This document shows positions 59,480-64,000 of a stretch of 64,000 nt of DNA, piece after piece. The stretch covers positions 1-64,000 of the forward strand of contig NZ_LQOU01000064.1 of the NCBI RefSeq assembly GCF_002102155.1, read 5' to 3'. Position numbers and translations under genes: made by a program. The notes beneath the pieces were generated by a model. It did not search any database. It saw only the letters and a list, made by a program, of their open reading frames with translations, and was not told the origin of the DNA. Numbering within the stretch: position 1 is the first letter of the stretch; every line of letters begins with the position of its first letter. The DNA comes from Mycobacterium europaeum (lineage in GTDB: Bacteria; Actinomycetota; Actinomycetes; Mycobacteriales; Mycobacteriaceae).

Positions 59480-60952
59480 TCAGGGCACTCCGATGCGGCG
59501 GTAGCGCTGCAACCGGCTGGCCAGCCGCTCGGCGGCGGGTTGTGCGCGCAGGGCGTGCACCTCGGCGGCGATGGCGCGCGCGAGTCGCCGGCAGAACTCG
59601 ACGGGCTCGTCGGCCGCGTCGGGATGTTCGGGGACAACGACGTCCGCGATGCCGGACGCCAAGAGGTCTGCCGACCGGATGCCTTGCGCGGCAGCGAGTT
59701 CGGCGGCGTGCGCGGTGTCGCGGAAGACGATCGCGCTGGCACCTTCCGGCGGGAGCGGCGCCAGCCACCCGTGCAACGCGCACAACACCCGATCGGCGGG
59801 GACCATCGCCAGCGCCGGCCCGCCGCTGCCCTGCCCGAGCAGCACCGAGACCGTCGGGGTGTCCAGGGTCACCAGCTCGGCCAGGCACTGGGCGATCTGG
59901 CCGGCCAGCCCGCCCTGTTCGGCCTCGGCCGACAGCGCGGGCCCGGCGGTGTCGATCACCAGCACCAGCGGCAGGCGCAGTTCCGCGGCCAGCGCCATGC
60001 CCCGCCGGGCCTCGCGCAGTGACGCGGGGCCCACCATTCCGCCCGCCACCCGCTGCTGACCGAGCACCACCGCCGGCTGTCCGGCGAAGCGGGCGAGCGC
60101 CAGCAGGGTGGTCGCCGCGTCGCCCTGGCCGGTGCCCGACAACAGCACCCGGTCGGTGGCGCCGTGGCGCAGCAGCAGGCCGACTCCGGGGCGGTCGGGA
60201 CGCCGCGACGCCACCACCGAGTCCCACGCCGGCACGTCGGGTATCGGTTCGGGCGGCTGCGCCGCCGGCAGGGCCCCGGGCGGGTCGGCGATGACCGTCA
60301 GCGCGCGGTCCAGCATCCGGCGCAGCCGGTCCAGCGGTACCACATCGTCGATCACCCCGTGGCGCTGCAGGTTCTCGGCCGTCTGGACGCCCGCGGGGAA
60401 GGGTTCGCCATAGAGCAGCTGGTACACGCGCGGCCCGAGGAAGCCGATCAGGGCGCCCGGCTCGGCGGCCGTGATGTGGCCCAGCGATCCCCACGACGCG
60501 AACACCCCGCCGGTGGTCGGGTGGCGCAGGTAGACCAGGTAGGGCAGGTGCGCCTGCTTGTGCAGCCGGACGGCGGCGGCGATCTTCACCATCTGCAGGA
60601 AGGCGACCGTGCCCTCCTGCATGCGGGTGCCGCCGGAGCTGGGCGAGGCCAGCAGTGGCAGGCGCTCGGCGGTGGCTCGCTGCATCGCGGCGGTGATCCG
60701 CTCGGCCGCCGCCACCCCGATGGAGCCGCCGAGGAAGCCGAATTCGCAGACCACCACCGCCACCCGGCGGCCGAAGATGCGGCCCTCACCGGTCAGCACC
60801 GATTCGTCCAGGCCGCTGGCGGTCCGCGCGTCGGCCAGTTCTCGCGCATACTCCTCGCTGACCTGCACCGCGAGCGGCTCGCCGTCCCAGCGGATGAAGG
60901 AACCCTCGTCGAGCACCGCGTCGCGCAGCTGAGCAGCCGTGATACGACTCAC
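59480..60952 (-). CDS. accD3: Acyl-CoA carboxylase beta subunit AccD3
   Basis: 490 residues, a carboxyltransferase with two crotonase-like halves (about 30-250 and 260-480): first half SPSSGGTRMQEGTVAF and VFASWGSLGHITAAEPGALIGFLGP; second half GQGSGGPALAMVPADRV. It is the more divergent mycobacterial AccD, close in length to AccD3 of M. tuberculosis; its acyl-CoA substrate is not established. Divergent from echA6 across 27 bases. Confidence 0.93.
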   Translation of the reverse strand: MSRITAAQLRDAVLDEGSFIRWDGEPLAVQVSEEYARELADARTASGLDESVLTGEGRIFGRRVAVVVCEFGFLGGSIGVAAAERITAAMQRATAERLPLLASPSSGGTRMQEGTVAFLQMVKIAAAVRLHKQAHLPYLVYLRHPTTGGVFASWGSLGHITAAEPGALIGFLGPRVYQLLYGEPFPAGVQTAENLQRHGVIDDVVPLDRLRRMLDRALTVIADPPGALPAAQPPEPIPDVPAWDSVVASRRPDRPGVGLLLRHGATDRVLLSGTGQGDAATTLLALARFAGQPAVVLGQQRVAGGMVGPASLREARRGMALAAELRLPLVLVIDTAGPALSAEAEQGGLAGQIAQCLAELVTLDTPTVSVLLGQGSGGPALAMVPADRVLCALHGWLAPLPPEGASAIVFRDTAHAAELAAAQGIRSADLLASGIADVVVPEHPDAADEPVEFCRRLARAIAAEVHALRAQPAAERLASRLQRYRRIGVP

Positions 60953-60979
60953 GACACGAGGCTATATAGGGTGGCTGCC

Positions 60980-61711
60980 ATGATCGGTGTTACCCAGGAC
61001 GAAGCCGTGCTGACCATCGAGCTGCAGCGTCCCGAGCGGCGCAATGCCCTCAATTCGCAGCTCGTCGAGGAGCTGCGGGAAGCCTTCCAGAAGGCGAGCG
61101 ACGGCTCCGTCCGGGCCATCGTGCTGACCGGGCAGGGCACGGTGTTCTGCGCCGGCGCGGACCTCAGCGGCGACGCGTTCGCCGCCGACTATCCCGACCG
61201 GCTCATCGAGTTGCATAAGTTGATGGACGCCACGCTGATCCCGCTGATCGGCGCGATCAACGGTCCGGCCATCGGCGCGGGTCTGCAGCTGGCCATGCGA
61301 TGCGACTTGAGGGTCGTGGCCCCGGAGGCGTTCTTTCAGTTCCCGACGTCGAAATACGGCCTGGCACTGGACAACTGGAGCATCCGGCGGCTGTCCTCGC
61401 TGGTGGGTCACGGCCGGGCCAGCGCGATGCTGCTGACCGCCGAGAAGCTGACCGCCGACGCGGCGCTGCAGACCGGAATGGCCAACCGCATCGGGGCGCT
61501 CGCCGACGCCCAGGCCTGGGGCGCCGAGATCGCCGGCCTGGCGCCGCTGGCCATTCAGCACGCCAAACGGGTGCTCAACGACGACGGTGCCATGGAGGAC
61601 TCGTTGCCGGAGCACAAGGAGCTCTTCGACAAAGCCTGGCAGAGTCAGGACGTCATCGAAGCGCAGGTCGCCCGCATCGAGAAGCGACCGCCGAAGTTCC
61701 AGGGGGTCTGA
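60980..61711 (+). CDS. echA6: Enoyl-CoA hydratase-like protein EchA6
   Basis: 243 residues, crotonase fold, same length as M. tuberculosis EchA6. Both hydratase glutamates are missing: the first position reads GAGLQLAM and the second FPTSKYGLAL. This agrees with EchA6 being a non-catalytic acyl-CoA shuttle to the mycolic-acid FAS-II system, interacting with MmpL3, and a drug target. TATATA at 60963-60968 lies only 11 bases before the ATG, so the transcript may be nearly leaderless. Confidence 0.94.
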   Translation: MIGVTQDEAVLTIELQRPERRNALNSQLVEELREAFQKASDGSVRAIVLTGQGTVFCAGADLSGDAFAADYPDRLIELHKLMDATLIPLIGAINGPAIGAGLQLAMRCDLRVVAPEAFFQFPTSKYGLALDNWSIRRLSSLVGHGRASAMLLTAEKLTADAALQTGMANRIGALADAQAWGAEIAGLAPLAIQHAKRVLNDDGAMEDSLPEHKELFDKAWQSQDVIEAQVARIEKRPPKFQGV

Positions 61712-61716
61712 GGGCC

Positions 61717-62829
61717 ATGCTGCGGGGGGCGCTGCGGCTGGCCGCCGGTACGGCGTCGCTGGCGGCCGGCAGCTGGTTGGTGCGGGCGCTGCACGGCGCT
61801 CCGGCGGCACTCGGCGCCCACCCCACCGCCATCAGGGCGGTGGCGCAGGGCTCGCCCAACTACCGCGACGGCGTCTTCGTCAACGTTGAACCCGCCTCCG
61901 CGCTGACGATGGATCGCGAGGAGTTGCGGCTGGTCGCGTGGGAGCTGATCGGCAACCGGGGCGTGAGCCGGCCCCCGGCACCGATCCCGTTGGCCGCGCC
62001 GGCCCTCTTCGAGGGTGATCCCCGCCGGCTCGCCGTCAGCTGGTTCGGCCATTCGACGACGCTGCTGGAGATCGACGGCTACCGGGTGCTCACCGACCCG
62101 GTGTGGAGCAATCGCTGCTCACCGTCGGACCTCGTCGGGCCGCAGCGGCTGCACCCGCCGCCGGTGCAACTGGAAGGGCTGCCGGCCGTCGACGCGGTGG
62201 TGATCAGCCACGACCACTACGACCACCTCGACATCGACACGGTGATGGCGTTGACGCGCACGCAGCGCGCGCCGTTCTTCGTGCCGCTCGGCGTCGGCGC
62301 CCACCTGCGCGCCTGGGGGATACCCGAGCATCGCGTCGTCGAGCTCGACTGGCATCAGAGCGCCCGGGTCGACGAGCTCACCGTGACTTGTGTTCCGGCG
62401 CGCCACTTTTCGGGTCGCTTCCTGGATCGCAATACGACGCTGTGGGCGTCGTGGGCGTTCGCCGGCCCCAACCACCGCGCGTATTTCGGCGGCGACACCG
62501 GCTACACCAAGAGCTTCGCCCAGATCGGCGCCGACCTCGGGCCGTTCGACGTGACCCTGCTGCCCATCGGCGCTTACAACACCGCATGGCCGGACGTCCA
62601 CATGAACCCGGAGGAGGCGGTCCGGGCGCACCGGGATCTCACCGAAAAAGGGCTGCTGGTGCCGATCCATTGGGGCACCTTCCGGCTGGCCCCCCACCCG
62701 TGGGCCGAGCCGGTCGAACGCCTGCTGGCCGCGGCGGCACCCGAACAGGTCGACGTCGCGGTTCCCACCCCGGGGCAACGCATCGATCCCGCGGCCCCCG
62801 GGAGATTCAACGCGTGGTGGCGGCTCTGA
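61717..62829 (+). CDS. Metallo-beta-lactamase-fold hydrolase, NAPE-PLD-like (Rv0906-like)
   Basis: 370 residues. Metal motif SHDHYDHLD (HxHxDH), then VPARHFSGR, YFGGDTGY and the final His in PIHWGTFRLAPHP, so two zinc sites are complete. Similar proteins hydrolyse N-acyl phosphatidylethanolamines; the bacterial substrate is unproven. A hydrophobic N-terminus (ALRLAAGTASLAAGSWLVRAL) suggests membrane attachment. ATG 61717 is five bases after the echA6 stop; the two are likely co-transcribed. Confidence 0.88.
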   Translation: MLRGALRLAAGTASLAAGSWLVRALHGAPAALGAHPTAIRAVAQGSPNYRDGVFVNVEPASALTMDREELRLVAWELIGNRGVSRPPAPIPLAAPALFEGDPRRLAVSWFGHSTTLLEIDGYRVLTDPVWSNRCSPSDLVGPQRLHPPPVQLEGLPAVDAVVISHDHYDHLDIDTVMALTRTQRAPFFVPLGVGAHLRAWGIPEHRVVELDWHQSARVDELTVTCVPARHFSGRFLDRNTTLWASWAFAGPNHRAYFGGDTGYTKSFAQIGADLGPFDVTLLPIGAYNTAWPDVHMNPEEAVRAHRDLTEKGLLVPIHWGTFRLAPHPWAEPVERLLAAAAPEQVDVAVPTPGQRIDPAAPGRFNAWWRL

Positions 62830-62865
62830 ATCCGGCGCCTGAGCGTCGACGGGCCGGGCCTAGGT

Positions 62866-63969
62866 CTAGGCCAGCATGGCCAGCCAACTGCCCCACTGCT
62901 CGGCCCGCCGCGCCCAGTTGTTCTCGGCCACGGCGTAAGCCACCTGGGCCTGCAGGCGCGCCTCGGTGCCGGCGGGGTCGGCGGTCCGGTCGGCCAGCAA
63001 TTGGATGACACGGTCGGCGAACGCCCCAGCGTGGGCGTGCGGATCGGCCAGCGCCGGCATCAGGTCGACGAAGCCGGCGCCCGTTTCCGGCAACGCGCCG
63101 AGATCACTGGTGACGACCGTGCAACCCGCCGCCATCGCCTCCATCACGGCGATGCACGAGGTCTCGGGGAAGGTGTTGGGGTAGGCCAGCATCGTGGCGC
63201 CGCGCAGCGCGCGAGCCAGCGCCGGCTGGGCGACCGAACCGTGATAGGTCACGCCGGGGGAGGCCCGCGCCATCTCGTAGAGCGGCTGGAACGGGTCCAC
63301 CAGGGCGTTGTAGACGCCCATGCTGCTGTAGACCTCGAGGCGGGCGTCGGGCACCGCGGCCCGGACGCGGGCGAACGCCTCCAGCAGGCGGTCCAGCCCG
63401 CGGAACGGCGTGCTGGTGTAGCAGAGGGTCGGCGGGCCCGCCTTGGCCGGCAGGATCCCGGCGTCGCCGAACAGGTCGGTGAAGGCGGGGCCCACGGCGT
63501 TGCGCAGGATGCCGATGCGCGCCGGGTCGAGCCCGAACGCCTGGTGGAAACAGTCGGCCTGCCACTCGCTGACCATGGCGAAACCGTCGAACACCGACCG
63601 GATCTCGGGCTGCGCCAGGGGCGCGACGAAGGGCTGGTCATGGGCGTGGCCGGTCCACAAGATGTGGTGCGCGCCCGGGCCGCACTGCGCCCTGAACTCG
63701 GCCAGCCTGGCATACATGACCCCGCCCATGTGCACGACGCAGTCGGCGTTTCGCAGGGCGTCGTCCCGCCCGGTGGGGATCGGCTGGCAGCGGACTCCGC
63801 GCACCACCTTGGGCTCGGCGTCGCGGGTGGCGAGCGTGACGCGGTGGCCGAGCTTCGCCAGCTCGGGCGTCAGATAGCAGGCCGCCGACTGCGAGCCGCC
63901 CAGCGGCCGTTGGAATGGCGTGTCCGGATCGTAGGCCCAGGAGGCGACGTCGATGAACACGATGTCCAT
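62866..63969 (-). CDS. Glycosyltransferase, GT4/GT-B fold
   Basis: 367 residues with two Rossmann-like domains. N-terminal half with GGSQSAACYLTPELAKLGHRVTLATR; C-terminal GT4 domain with YTSTPFRGLDRLLEAFARVR, GSVAQPALARAL and the donor-sugar motif PNTFPETSCIAVMEAMAAGC (acidic Glu of the E-x7-E pair). Adds a sugar to an unknown acceptor. Converges on the metallo-hydrolase gene, 36 bases away. The gene is complete. Confidence 0.87.
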   Translation of the reverse strand: MDIVFIDVASWAYDPDTPFQRPLGGSQSAACYLTPELAKLGHRVTLATRDAEPKVVRGVRCQPIPTGRDDALRNADCVVHMGGVMYARLAEFRAQCGPGAHHILWTGHAHDQPFVAPLAQPEIRSVFDGFAMVSEWQADCFHQAFGLDPARIGILRNAVGPAFTDLFGDAGILPAKAGPPTLCYTSTPFRGLDRLLEAFARVRAAVPDARLEVYSSMGVYNALVDPFQPLYEMARASPGVTYHGSVAQPALARALRGATMLAYPNTFPETSCIAVMEAMAAGCTVVTSDLGALPETGAGFVDLMPALADPHAHAGAFADRVIQLLADRTADPAGTEARLQAQVAYAVAENNWARRAEQWGSWLAMLA

Positions 63970-64000
63970 GTGCCCGCACTCTAGGTGGCCGGCCGCCGGG

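Noticed and set aside
60164..60979. Upstream extension of the echA6 frame into accD3
   Set aside because: Antisense to accD3; the conserved protein begins MIGVTQDEA at 60980.

Overview
The window is GC-rich actinobacterial chromosome, almost certainly from a Mycobacterium. Both flanks follow, gene for gene, the order I recall for M. tuberculosis H37Rv Rv0867c to Rv0906: rpfA, moaD2, moaA2, cspB, the Rv0875c-Rv0877 group, MarR-TrmH-DUF2537, sepH, serC, a Rv0885-like diiron protein and fprB on the left; then a Rv0887c-like glyoxalase, citA, gltA2, Rv0897c/Rv0898c-like genes, prrBA, accD3, echA6 and Rv0906 on the right. Species cannot be fixed from sequence alone; a slow grower other than the M. 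tuberculosis complex is likely. PE/PPE genes, fadE10, ArfA/OmpATb and the sphingomyelinase gene of the H37Rv order are absent, and other genes stand in their places.

Left core (1-16.2 kb): the 5' part of rpfA behind a c-di-AMP riboswitch and a CRP-like site; molybdopterin genes moaA2/moaD2; a cold-shock protein; a glutathionyl-hydroquinone-reductase-like protein; a universal stress protein with a perfect DosR-type box; envelope and membrane proteins of unknown role; SepH; SerC; a diiron protein; FprB.

Accessory island (about 16.2-48.5 kb), lying between fprB and the Rv0887c-like gene. It holds three linked modules. (1) Phenylalanine module, 16.5-22.9 kb: a complete E1alpha/E1beta/E2/E3 2-oxo-acid dehydrogenase, a divergent Lrp regulator, and a dehydrogenase closely resembling Rhodococcus phenylalanine dehydrogenase. 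Predicted route: L-Phe to phenylpyruvate to phenylacetyl-CoA. (2) A molybdenum-hydroxylase module, 23.1-37.1 kb, of unknown substrate: amidohydrolase, TetR, F420/flavin luciferase-like enzyme, SnoaL-like protein, alpha/beta hydrolase, CoxM/CoxS subunits, SCP2, DUF1028, a large Mo subunit on the opposite strand, a second near-identical TetR, SDR, PLP enzyme, NmrA-like protein and RidA-like protein. Three promoter regions of this module carry the same palindrome, TGACA-N3-TGTCA. (3) A phenylacetyl-CoA catabolic (paa) module, 37.1-48.4 kb: paaABCDEK, paaG, paaH, paaF, paaR and fused paaZ, with PaaR-type palindromes at its promoters. No thiolase (paaJ) is in the window.

Right core (48.5-64 kb): glyoxalase, the second citrate synthase citA, pdxH, a metal-dependent hydrolase, the main citrate synthase gltA2, an FAD desaturase-like protein, the PrrAB two-component system, an FAD monooxygenase with its divergent TetR regulator, accD3, the mycolate-linked EchA6, a metallo-beta-lactamase-fold hydrolase and a glycosyltransferase.

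The most interesting reading is a self-contained L-phenylalanine to phenylacetyl-CoA to ring-cleavage system in a mycobacterium, wrapped around an uncharacterised Mo-hydroxylase regulon controlled by paired TetR repressors. No tRNA, rRNA, CRISPR array, integrase or insertion sequence was seen.
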